45,952 nucleotides of DNA, from the NCBI RefSeq assembly GCF_051710625.1, contig NZ_JBPESN010000017.1:1-45952 (forward strand). The letters are read 5' to 3'. Source of the stretch: JBPESN01 sp051710625 (lineage in GTDB: Bacteria > Pseudomonadota > Gammaproteobacteria > Enterobacterales > Enterobacteriaceae). The stretch's first letter is position 1. Every line of letters starts with the position of its first letter. This document shows, piece by piece, positions 38,234 through 45,952 of this stretch. The notes beneath the pieces were generated by a model, which saw only the letters and a list, made by a program, of their open reading frames with translations, was not told the DNA's origin and searched no databases. The position numbers and the translations under genes were made by a program.

Positions 38234-38814
38234 TGGCGACGCTGATGTACCTTCACGGATTCAATAGTTCCCCCTTGTCTGCCAAGGCCACCGCCCTCGG
38301 TGCCTGGCTTGCGCGCCATCATCCCGAGATTGAGCTGCTGGTGCCGCAATTGCCGGTTTATCCCGGCGACGCGGCGGAAATGATGGAGACCCTGGTGATG
38401 GAGCGGGTCGGGGAAACGCTGAGGCTGGTCGGATCGTCCCTCGGCGGCTATTTCGCCACCTGGCTGTCGCAATCCTTTTTGTTGCCGGCGGTGGTGGTTA
38501 ATCCGGCGGTGCGGCCGTTTGATCTGCTCACGGGATATCTGGGGGAAAACCTAAACCCCTTCACCGGCGAGAAATATGTTCTGGCGCCGCGGCATATCTA
38601 TGATTTAAAGGTGATGCAGATCGAGGTGCTGGAGTCGCCAGATCTTATTTGGCTGCTGGCGCAAAGCGGCGACGAGATCCTTGATTATCGCCAGGCGGTG
38701 GCCTACTACACCCACTGTCGCCAGACCGTCGAGTCCGGCGGTAACCATGCATTCGTGGGATTTGACCATTATTTCTCCTCTATCGTGCATTTTTTGGGGC
38801 TTACCGTCGGGTGA
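38233..38814 (+). CDS. yqiA: Esterase YqiA
   Basis: 193-residue alpha/beta-hydrolase, intact. MATLMYLHGFNSSPLSAKAT has the oxyanion segment; the nucleophile elbow is VGSSLGGYFATWL (Ser about 70); a late Asp/His pair is in QSGDEILDY and GGNHAFVGF. The E. coli protein acts on short acyl esters; the natural substrate is not known. Same operon as cpdA and parE. Confidence 0.94.
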   Translation: MATLMYLHGFNSSPLSAKATALGAWLARHHPEIELLVPQLPVYPGDAAEMMETLVMERVGETLRLVGSSLGGYFATWLSQSFLLPAVVVNPAVRPFDLLTGYLGENLNPFTGEKYVLAPRHIYDLKVMQIEVLESPDLIWLLAQSGDEILDYRQAVAYYTHCRQTVESGGNHAFVGFDHYFSSIVHFLGLTVG

Positions 38815-38908
38815 GGCCGCAAACCGGGCGGCACAGAATATCTGCTTCCCGAAGGCCGGCCTTTGCGGTAGGCTCTCCAACAATTTGTCACGAAATGTGA
38901 TTTAAGCC

Positions 38909-40804
38909 ATGACTCAATCAAGTTATAACGCCGATGCGATAGAAGTACTCAGCGGACTGGAACCGGTCCGCCGCCGCCCGGGGATGTACACCGATACCTC
39001 GCGGCCCAATCATCTTGGACAGGAAGTCATCGATAACAGCGTCGACGAGGTGCTTGCCGGCCACGCCCAGCGCATTGATGTGATTTTGCACCCCGATCAG
39101 TCGCTGGAAGTCACCGACGACGGGCGCGGTATGCCGGTGGACATTCACCCCGAAGAGGGTATGACGGCGGTGGAATTAATCCTGTGCCGGCTGCATGCCG
39201 GCGGTAAGTTCTCCAACAAAAACTATCAATTTTCCGGTGGTCTGCACGGCGTAGGCATCTCGGTGGTCAACGCCCTGTCAGCCCGAGTCGAAGTGACGGT
39301 GCGCCGCAACGGCAACGTATACCGCATCGCGTTTGAAAATGGCAATAAAGTCGAAGACCTGAGCGTGGTCGGTACCTGTCCCAAGCGTAATACCGGTACC
39401 AGCGTGCATTTCTGGCCGGACAAACGTTTTTTCGACAGTTTCCGCTTTTCGGTATCGCGCCTGACCCATTTGCTGAAAGCGAAGGCGGTACTGTGCCCTG
39501 GCGTGGAAATCGTTTTTCAGGATCGGGTCAATAATACCGAGCAGCGTTGGTGCTACGAGGCGGGTCTGACCGATTACCTGAATGGAGCGATCAACGGGCT
39601 TATCACGTTGCCGGAGACAACCTTTGTCGGTGCGGTGAGCGGCGATACCGAAACGGTGGATTGGGCGCTGTTATGGCTACCGGAAGGGGGGGAACTGCTG
39701 ACCGAGAGCTATGTCAACCTGATCCCCACGCCCCAGGGTGGAACGCACGTAAACGGGTTGCGTCAAGGGTTGTTGGACGCGATGCGCGAGTTTTGCGAAT
39801 ACCGTAATATCCTGCCGCGCGGCGTCAAGCTGTTGGCGGACGACATTTGGGAGCGCTGCGCTTATGTGCTCTCGGTGAAAATGCAGGATCCGCAGTTCGC
39901 GGGCCAGACCAAAGAGCGCCTATCGTCGCGGCAAAGCGCCGCCTTCGTTTCTGGCGTGGTGAAAGATGTTTTTATTCTGTGGCTGAACCAGAATATACAG
40001 GTGGCGGAACAGCTGGCGGAGCTGGCGATCGCCAGCGCCCAGCGTCGCCTGCGCGCGGCGAAAAAGGTGGTGCGTAAAAAGCTGACTAGCGGGCCGGCGC
40101 TGCCGGGCAAGCTGGCTGACTGTACCGCCCAGGATCTGGCGCGCACGGAACTGTTTCTGGTGGAAGGGGATTCGGCGGGCGGATCCGCTAAGCAAGCGCG
40201 CGATCGCGAATATCAAGCGATCATGCCGCTAAAGGGGAAAATCCTTAATACCTGGGAAGTCTCCTCCGATGAAGTGCTGGCCTCCCAGGAAGTACACGAT
40301 ATTTCGGTGGCGCTGGGTATCGATCCCGATAGCAACGATTTAAGCCAGCTGCGTTACGGTAAAATCTGCATCCTGGCGGATGCCGATTCCGATGGTCTGC
40401 ATATCGCCACGCTGCTGTGCGCTTTGTTCATGCAACACTTTCGCAAACTGGTAGAAGAGGGGCATGTCTATGTGGCAATGCCGCCGCTCTACCGTATCGA
40501 TCTGGGTAAAGAGGTTTATTACGCCCTTGATGAGGAAGAAAAAACCGGTGTGCTGGAGCAGTTGAAGCGCAAAAAGGGCAAACCCAACGTACAGCGTTTT
40601 AAAGGTCTGGGTGAAATGAGCCCGTTGCAGCTGCGCGAAACGACGCTTGATCCCAATACCCGGCGGCTGGTGCAGTTAACGGTTGGCGCGGACAACGTGC
40701 AGCAAACGCTGGCGATGATGGATATGTTGCTGGCGAAAAAACGTTCGGAAGACCGTCGCAACTGGCTGCAGGAAAAGGGCGATGAAGCAGAAATCGAGGT
40801 CTGA
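38909..40804 (+). CDS. parE: DNA topoisomerase IV subunit B
   Basis: ATPase subunit of the chromosome-decatenating enzyme. 631 residues, full length and intact. The GHKL ATPase domain shows RRRPGMYTDTSRPNHLGQEV, VTDDGRGMPVD and GGLHGVGISVVNALS. The TOPRIM domain shows VEGDSAGGSAKQARDREYQA and ILADADSDGLHIATLL. The protein ends KGDEAEIEV. The end of the conserved block; E. coli gene order is lost beyond it. Confidence 0.98.
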   Translation: MTQSSYNADAIEVLSGLEPVRRRPGMYTDTSRPNHLGQEVIDNSVDEVLAGHAQRIDVILHPDQSLEVTDDGRGMPVDIHPEEGMTAVELILCRLHAGGKFSNKNYQFSGGLHGVGISVVNALSARVEVTVRRNGNVYRIAFENGNKVEDLSVVGTCPKRNTGTSVHFWPDKRFFDSFRFSVSRLTHLLKAKAVLCPGVEIVFQDRVNNTEQRWCYEAGLTDYLNGAINGLITLPETTFVGAVSGDTETVDWALLWLPEGGELLTESYVNLIPTPQGGTHVNGLRQGLLDAMREFCEYRNILPRGVKLLADDIWERCAYVLSVKMQDPQFAGQTKERLSSRQSAAFVSGVVKDVFILWLNQNIQVAEQLAELAIASAQRRLRAAKKVVRKKLTSGPALPGKLADCTAQDLARTELFLVEGDSAGGSAKQARDREYQAIMPLKGKILNTWEVSSDEVLASQEVHDISVALGIDPDSNDLSQLRYGKICILADADSDGLHIATLLCALFMQHFRKLVEEGHVYVAMPPLYRIDLGKEVYYALDEEEKTGVLEQLKRKKGKPNVQRFKGLGEMSPLQLRETTLDPNTRRLVQLTVGADNVQQTLAMMDMLLAKKRSEDRRNWLQEKGDEAEIEV

Positions 40805-41150
40805 GCGTCCAGCACTGCCGATGTATCCATCAGGCGTCGCGGATTTCTGCTTTCCGGCGTGATGCTTAGGAGCCGCTCATCGCTAGCGCTGTGCGGTGGC
40901 GGTGGCCCGGCGGGCAACCTGCAAGACGTCGTCGAGCTGTTTTTTTATCTCCCCACTCCTTTCCTGACAGTGCCGGATTTTGGCGTCAAAGGCTTTCAAC
41001 AGTCACTCTAGGCCAAACCTTCCCCTTCCACGGTAGGCCCCGACGTTAGATTGCTGGCGTCTGACGTCGGTGTTAGCATTTGGCTGTCAAGACATGTAAA
41101 TGGCTAGATTCCCGGATGGCACCCCTTCGGCGGATCAAACAAGGACGCTT
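40805..41150. other. Gap between parE and mtnB, possible coding relic
   Basis: 346 bases. On the minus strand one frame reads LLKAFDAKIRHCQERSGEIK, then KQLDDVLQVARRATATAQR and a stop near 40883, a plausible helical protein end. An upstream piece, TSDASNLTSGPTVEGEGLA, is in another frame and no start is seen. I do not recognise the protein and cannot rule out chance. The rest probably holds the mtnB promoter. Confidence 0.25.
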
Positions 41151-41767
41151 ATGGCGGAAAATATGCAATTGGCTGAACTGGTCGCCGCCTGCCATTGGAT
41201 AGGGGCGAAGGGCTGGAGCCCGGCCACCGGCGGCAATATGTCGCAGCGGCAAGACGCGCACAGCTGCTATATCACCGAGTCCGGCCTGGATAAATGCCAT
41301 CTCGACGCCGACGATTTTCTCACGGTGGATATCCAGACGGGCGCGGCGCAGCCCGGCCGGCGGCCTTTGGCTGAAACCGGCTTACATACTTTCCTCTACC
41401 GGCGTTTCCCCGAGGTCGGCTGCGTGCTCCATATCCATTCGGTCAGTGCAACAGTGCTGTCGCGGGCGGAGTAGGGAAGCGCTCTGCGGTTGTCCAATTA
41501 CGAGATGCAAAAATTGCTGCCGGGACAAACCGATCATCGTGAGGAAGTGGCGATTGCCGTTTTTGATAATTCTCAGGATATTACCGCGCTGGTGCAGCGC
41601 ATTGTCCGGCAAGATGTGCTAACCCCCTGTGCTATGGTTTTCTGACGCGTGGACATGGACTGACCTGCTGGGGGCGGGGGGACGTGCGCGAGGCCCGGCG
41701 CCATCTGGAAGGTCTCGAATTTTTGTTTGAATGCGAGTGGCGCCGCCGTCTGCTGGAGGCTCAATGA
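41151..41767 (+). pseudogene. mtnB: Methylthioribulose-1-phosphate dehydratase MtnB, stop plus frameshift
   Basis: Class II aldolase-like zinc enzyme of the methionine salvage pathway. Start MAENMQLAELVAACHWIGAK, then GWSPATGGNMSQR and LAETGLHTFLY; metal ligands in HIHSVSATVLSR. TAG at 41472 follows SRAE. The same frame resumes GSALRLSNYEMQKLLPG. Near 41632 it shifts to CYGFLTRGHGLTCWGRG and ARRHLEGLEFLFECEWRRRL. The final TGA overlaps the ATG of mtnC (ATGA). Two lesions, so no full enzyme. Confidence 0.85.
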
Positions 41768-42455
41768 TCCAGGCGGTGATTACCGATATTGAAGGCACTA
41801 CCAGCGATATTCGCTTCGTGCATGAGGTGCTGTTCCCCTACGCCCGTGAACGTATGGCGGAGGTAGTGCAAACCCGCGCCGCTGATGCTGAGGTCGCACA
41901 GGCGTTACAGGAGCTGCGCGCGGAGATCGGTCGGTATGATGCCGACAACGCGCACCTGTTGACGGCGCTGTACGGTTTTATGGCTGAGGATCGTAAATCA
42001 CCCGCGCTGAAAACCCTGCAGGGCATTATCTGGCGTGAAGACTATCGGCAGGGGGGGGGGACTTCCTTGGTCATGTTTACGATGACGTGATGCCGCAGCT
42101 CACGGCCTGGCACCGCCAGGGGCTGCTGCTTGGCGTTTATTCGTCGGGATCGGTCGAAGCGCAGCAGCTGCTGTTTGGCCATAGCGTCAAGGGCGATCTG
42201 CGACCGCTCTTCAGTCATTATTTTGATACCCGCGTGGGCGCGAAACGGCACTGCAACGCCTATCAGATTATCGCCGCCGAACTGGCGCTGCCGCCGGAAG
42301 CTATTTTATTTTTATCCGATGTTTATCAGTAGCTTGATGCAGCCCGTGCTGCCAGATGGCGTACCTATCAGCTTATTCGCGACGAGAATATCGCCGGCGA
42401 CAGCCATCCGCAGGCGCATCGTTTTGATCAGATAAACCTGCAGGAGCTTGTTTAA
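41764..42455 (+). pseudogene. mtnC: Enolase-phosphatase MtnC (E1), G-tract frameshift and stop
   Basis: HAD-type enzyme that turns the diketo phosphate into the acireductone used by MtnD. Starts MIQAVITDIEGTTSDIRFVH, with the DIEGTT nucleophile. The frame breaks at a run of ten G (42051-42060): QGGG then goes out of frame, whereas the downstream frame reads GDFLGHVYDDVMPQLTAWHR and VYSSGSVEAQQLLFGHS. Adding one G or removing two restores it. A second lesion, TAG at 42330, follows LSDVYQ; the end HRFDQINLQELV is conserved. TAA overlaps the ATG of mtnD by one base. Confidence 0.88.
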
Positions 42456-43000
42456 TGAGCGCACTGACTATTTATTCCGATACTGATGCCGCGACGCCGC
42501 GTTGGCAAAGCCACGAGGGTGACGCCATCCAACGTGAGCTGAACGCTATCGGCGTGCGTTTCGAGCGCTGGCAGGCCGATAGCGAACTGGGGGAAAACCC
42601 CGACGCCAACACGGTCATTGCTGCCTATCAGTATGCTATCGATCGCCTGGTGGCAGAAAAGGGCTATCAAAGCTGGGATGTCATTAGCATGCGTCCGGAT
42701 AATCCCCAGCGCGAGACCCTGCGCGCCAAGTTTCTGGCGGAGCACACCCACGGCGAGGATGAAGTGCAGTTTTTCGTCGAGGGCGCCGGTTTGTTTTGCC
42801 TGCATGTACAGGGAAAAATCTATCAAATACTGTGCGAAAAAAATGATTTAATCTCGGTGCCGACCGGCACGGCGCACTGGTTTGATATGGGCGAAGCGCC
42901 CAGCTTTACCGCTATCCGGGTGTTTGACAACCCGGAGGGGTGGATTGCCCGTTTTACCGGAGATGCCATTGCTGATGCGTATCCGCGCTTGGTGCGTTAA
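42455..43000 (+). CDS. mtnD: Acireductone dioxygenase
   Basis: Oxidises acireductone to the keto acid precursor of methionine plus formate (Fe form), or to an off-pathway product with CO (Ni form). 181 residues, intact. The metal ligands are H97, H99, E103 (EHTHGEDEVQFF) and H141 (PTGTAHWFDMG), as in Klebsiella ARD. It is the only unbroken gene of the salvage cluster, and its start is coupled to the broken mtnC. Without MtnB, MtnC, MtnA and MtnK it should have no substrate from methylthioadenosine in this cell. Confidence 0.95.
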   Translation: MSALTIYSDTDAATPRWQSHEGDAIQRELNAIGVRFERWQADSELGENPDANTVIAAYQYAIDRLVAEKGYQSWDVISMRPDNPQRETLRAKFLAEHTHGEDEVQFFVEGAGLFCLHVQGKIYQILCEKNDLISVPTGTAHWFDMGEAPSFTAIRVFDNPEGWIARFTGDAIADAYPRLVR

Positions 43001-43097
43001 GTTAGCGGTAGCGGGTTACTGATGGCCGTAGCACTCACCTGATCGGTTCGGTCTGCGTCTGGCGGTGAAAGAAGCGTTTTCTCGGCGCAACACCGCC

Positions 43098-44131
43098 TTA
43101 GCCTAACAGCCGGCTGAACAGACCTTCTGCTACCTGCAGCGGCGTCACGATGCCAACCGGTAGCACCCAGCCGTCAACCAGCGCCGCCGGCGTGACGTCG
43201 AAGGCCGGATTGTAGACCTCCGCCCCGGCCGGCGCCCACTGGCACTGGCTGAAGCTGCCCCGGCGACGCCGGTTACCTCAGCGGCGTCGCGTTGCTCAAT
43301 GGGGGTCGCCTCGCCGTTGGGGCAATGGGCGTCGCAGGCGGTATGAGGCGCTGCCACATAAAACGGCACTCCGTGCCAGCGGCCCAGTACAGCCAGGCTA
43401 TAGGTGCCAATCTTGTTGGCCACATCGCCATTGGCAGGCAATTCTGTCGGCGCCGACCCAGACGGCGTCCACTTGGCCGCGCGCCATAAGGTCGGCCGCC
43501 ATGCCATCGCATATCAGCCGATAAGGTATGCCCAGTTCGCCCAGCTCCCAAGCGGTAAGCTGGCCGCCCTGCAGCAGCGGTCGGGTTTCATCCACCCACA
43601 CTTGGGCGATACTGCCCTGACGGTGGGCGAGAGCGATGACGCCCAGCGCGGTGCCGGTGCCCGCCGTCGCCAGCACGCCGGTATTGTAGTGGGTCAACAG
43701 GCAGCTTCGCGGTCTGACCGTCGTGACGCCGTGCTAGGCGATGGCGTCGTATAGCGCCCGATCCTCCGCTACCAAGCGCTGCGCTTCCTACCCCATGGCG
43801 CTGACGAAATCCGGTGGCGCCAGCGCCTGCGCCATGCGCGCCAGATTATTCATCAGGTTAACCGCCGTCGGACGCGCTGTGCGCAGTATCGCCAGATCGC
43901 GCTCAAGCTGCGTCCTGCTCTCTGTCCGCCCTCCGCCAAGAGCGCCAGCAGCAGGCTGGCGGACAGAACGATGAGCGGCGCACCCCGCACGCGTAGCGCG
44001 CGGATATGCTCAACCAACTGCGCCACATTCTCCGCCGGATGCCAGCGCTGCTGCTGCGGCCGCGCCTGCTGATCCAAAATTCATAGCTGATTATCCCTGA
44101 CCTGCAGGCTGGTAGTGCTAAACGTCTGCAT
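43098..44131 (-). pseudogene. mtnA: Methylthioribose-1-phosphate isomerase MtnA, many lesions
   Basis: Salvage-pathway isomerase. Start MQTFSTTSLQVRDNQL is followed by TGA at codon 17. The reading continues ILDQQARPQQQRW, HIRALRVRGAPLIVLSASLL, and after a shift near 43930 goes on as TARPTAVNLMNNLARM. TAGs lie near 43788 and 43734. The core CLLTHYNTGVLATAGTGTAL and VWVDETRPLLQGGQLTAWEL is clear, then more shifts near 43440 (ANGDVANKIGTYSLAVL) and 43220. It ends SRLLG. Divergent from mtnK. Confidence 0.88.
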
Positions 44132-44189
44132 CGCTATTATCCCTGTCTGGTTATTGCATCTGGTTTGCTATTCTGCCAACATGCCATTA

Positions 44190-44213
44190 AGATGTATAAA
44201 CGTCTACATGGTT
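44190..44213. promoter_or_regulatory. MetJ-like met boxes between mtnA and mtnK
   Basis: Three adjacent 8-mers, AGATGTAT, AAACGTCT and ACATGGTT, match the met box AGACGTCT at 6, 7 and 4 positions. They lie 44-67 bases before the mtnK ATG. MetJ with S-adenosylmethionine represses methionine genes through tandem boxes of this kind, which fits a methionine-salvage promoter. Both flanking genes are now broken. Confidence 0.5.
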
Positions 44214-44256
44214 TTATGCCTTTACGGCCTTTTTACAGCTTATCAGAGAAGTCGCT

Positions 44257-45456
44257 ATGACCGCTTACCGTACCCTTACCGCCGCTGACGCGGTACCCTA
44301 TGCCCGCCGTTTTGCCGGCCTAAGCCACCCCGAAACGCTTTGCGCCGTGCAGGAGGTCGGTGACGACGGTAATCTTAATTTGGTGTTTAAAATTGTCGAC
44401 GCTGATGGCGTCAGCCGGGTCATCGTCAAACAGGCGCTGCGGTATGTCCGCTGCGTGGGTGAGTCCTGGTCGTTAACGCTTGACCGCGCGCGTATCGAGG
44501 CGGAAACGCTGTTGATTCATGGCCGTTATTGTCCGGCTCATACGGTGCGGGTCCTTCATCATGATCCGCAACTGGCGACGATAATGCTGGAGGATCTTTC
44601 CGACCACCGTATTTGGCGCAGCGAGCTGGTCAAGGGCGGCTGGTATCCTGAGGCCGACCGCCAACTGGGCGAATATCTGGCGCAGGCGCTGTTTCACACC
44701 TCTGATTTTTATCAGCCCCTCGAAGAGAAAAAAACGAAGTTGTCCGTTTCGCTAATCCTGAGATGTGCCGGATAACGGAAAATCTGTTTTTTACCAACCC
44801 CTATCGCGTCCATGAGCGCAACGCCTATGAGCCAGAGCTGGCGCAAGACGCGGCGGCGTTGCGTGACGATCGGGAACTGAAGCTCCGGGTGGCGGGCGCT
44901 GAAGCACCGTTTCCTGACGAAAGCGGAATCGCTGCTGCATGGGGATATTCACAGCGGATCCCTTTTTGTCGCCCACGAGCGACTGAAAGTGATCGATGCT
45001 GAATTTAGCTACTATGGCCCGGTGGGTTTTGATATCGGCACCGCGATCGGCAACTTGCTGCTTAATTATTGCGGTTTGCCGGGGCTGTGTTACGGCTGCG
45101 TGAGGCCGCGGCGGGACGCGAGCAACGTCTGCGTGACGTGCAGGTGGTTTGGCAGGCGTTTAGCAAAGGGTTCCGCGCCCTGGCGGCGGAAAAGAGCCGG
45201 GATGTCGCGCTGGCCGAACCGGGTTATGTACAGCTGTTTTTGCGTGAGGTGCTGTAAGATGCCATAGGGTATTGCGGCACCGAGCTTATCGGGCGCACGG
45301 TAGGGCTGGCGCACGTGAGCGATCTTGACGGCATTCAGGATCGCCGGGATACGCCATGCCTGCCAGCGCCAGGCGCTGGGCAAAGGGCTTATCCTCGCTG
45401 CGCCGCAGATTCACGAGGCCGCCGCGCTGGATGCCCGCATACGTCAACATGCCTGA
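44257..45456 (+). pseudogene. mtnK: Methylthioribose kinase MtnK, several frameshifts
   Basis: First step of methylthioribose use. MTAYRTLTAADAVPYARRFA, GDDGNLNLVFKIVDADG and VIVKQALRYVR (nucleotide-binding lysine) are clear to about 44745. A shift gives NPEMCRITENLFFTNPYRVH. A second near 44905 leads to the catalytic loop LHGDIHSGSLFVAHERLKVI and DAEFSYYGPVGFDIGTAIGN. A third near 45085 gives RLREAAAGREQRLRDVQVVW. There is a TAA at about 45255 and a last shift before ILAAPQIHEAAALDARI and TGA at 45454. Clearly dead. Confidence 0.88.
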
Positions 45457-45674
45457 GCGGCCGCCGTTACCTGGGGCCGGGCGCCGGTTTTTCCCTCACA
45501 CGCCCGGCCCGCACCTGCATGGGCGGAATGGCTTTCTGTCCGGCGCGGTCCGTTGCGCGAGGAACAATTTTCTTGCTATTGATACGGTAAATCCTGATTC
45601 CTCTTCTATACTCAAATAACGATATCATCGACTTATGGTCATAACGTTAATCACTTAACGAGAAGGAACAGGGA

Positions 45675-45752
45675 ATGAAAATATTTCTCTGGATAATTGC
45701 TATTATTTTTATCGTCGGCCTGCTGACGTTGACCGGTGTGTTTAAATTGTAG
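45675..45752 (+). CDS. YohP-like tiny membrane protein, C-terminus cut by IS
   Basis: 25 codons with an RBS (aaggaacaggga). The protein is almost all one membrane helix: MKIFLWIIAIIFIVGLL, then TLTGVFKL. It resembles E. coli YohP (27 residues, same MKI-LW start and LLxxTGVFK end), whose function is unknown. The IS3 copy begins at 45748, so the last native codons are replaced by TTG TAG, the TAG being part of the IS end. The helix itself is complete. Bases 45457-45674 before it hold nothing I can support. Confidence 0.6.
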   Translation: MKIFLWIIAIIFIVGLLTLTGVFKL

Positions 45753-45952
45753 TGGTCAACTAAAACTAGCCACCGCGTTAGCGTTTTTCCAGTGTCTATT
45801 TTCTGATTCGTTTGGTGGCAACCCGCCGTTATATTCATGCGGCCTGAGTGCGCTGTAATATCCCACGATATAGTCGGTAATTTCATGAGCTGCTTCGCTG
45901 AAGCTTATGTAGCCCGTTACCGGTATCCACTCGTTTTTCAGACTTCTGAAGA
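45748..45952 (-). mobile_element. IS3-family insertion sequence, copy 3 (cut by window end)
   Basis: Starts TGTAGTGGTCAAC and continues with the 3' end of orfB on the minus strand, in the same orientation as copy 2. The visible orfB end is in one good frame (EITDYIVGYYSALRPHEYNG, then SENRHWKNANAVASFS), so this copy lacks the 1-base deletion of copy 2. The other end lies outside the window. Confidence 0.9.

Overview
The window looks like a chromosomal segment of an insect-associated enterobacterium of the Sodalis type. I infer this from the Escherichia-like gene order (ileX, mug, rpoD, dnaG, rpsU, tsaD, plsY, folB, bacA, cca, ygiM, ygiF, glnE, hldE, ubiK, ribB, ygiD, ygiC, ygiB, tolC, nudF, yqiB, cpdA, yqiA, parE), moderately GC-rich codon use, and a very high share of recently broken genes. 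No database was searched, so the species is an inference. Sodalis glossinidius is the best guess.

Bases 1-10.2 kb hold wrecked prophage tail genes (fibre, baseplate J, protein I, a second fibre, fibre-assembly chaperone, gpN-like protein, baseplate hub, baseplate spike V). Nearly all carry frameshifts or stops. Their order is permuted relative to an intact Mu/SfV-type tail operon, and one defective IS3-family element sits among them. An AT-rich gap at 6.7-7.0 kb holds a candidate 37-residue membrane peptide with its own promoter. The prophage edge (10.2-11.4 kb) has an Ash/Icd-like relic and a toxin-antitoxin locus whose toxin is dead and whose antitoxin is intact. It lies next to tRNA-Ile(CAU).

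Bases 11.5-40.8 kb are conserved backbone. The core information and envelope genes are open: rpoD, dnaG, rpsU, tsaD, folB, bacA, cca, hldE, ubiK, ribB (with an FMN riboswitch), ygiC, ygiB, yqiB, cpdA, yqiA and parE. Interleaved with them, mug, plsY, ygiM, ygiF, glnE, a TIP30-like oxidoreductase, ygiD, tolC and nudF are pseudogenes. tolC has lost about 100 codons and carries a second IS3 copy in the gap. tsaD has lost its stop and reads about 65 codons into the antisense strand of plsY.

Bases 41.1-45.5 kb hold the methionine-salvage cluster mtnB-mtnC-mtnD, then mtnA divergent from mtnK with MetJ-like boxes between them. Only mtnD is intact, so the pathway is broken here. mtnC is broken partly at a run of ten G. 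The window ends with a tiny YohP-like membrane protein clipped by a third IS3 copy.

Throughout, most premature stops whose original codon can be judged come from Gln (CAA/CAG) or Trp (TGG) codons, that is G:C to A:T changes. Most other lesions are small indels. I see no clearly new multi-gene system. The best leads are the toxin-dead/antitoxin-live locus with its paired operators, the 37-residue peptide, the tsaD-plsY run-on, the mtnC G10 tract, and the intact mtnD in a dead pathway.
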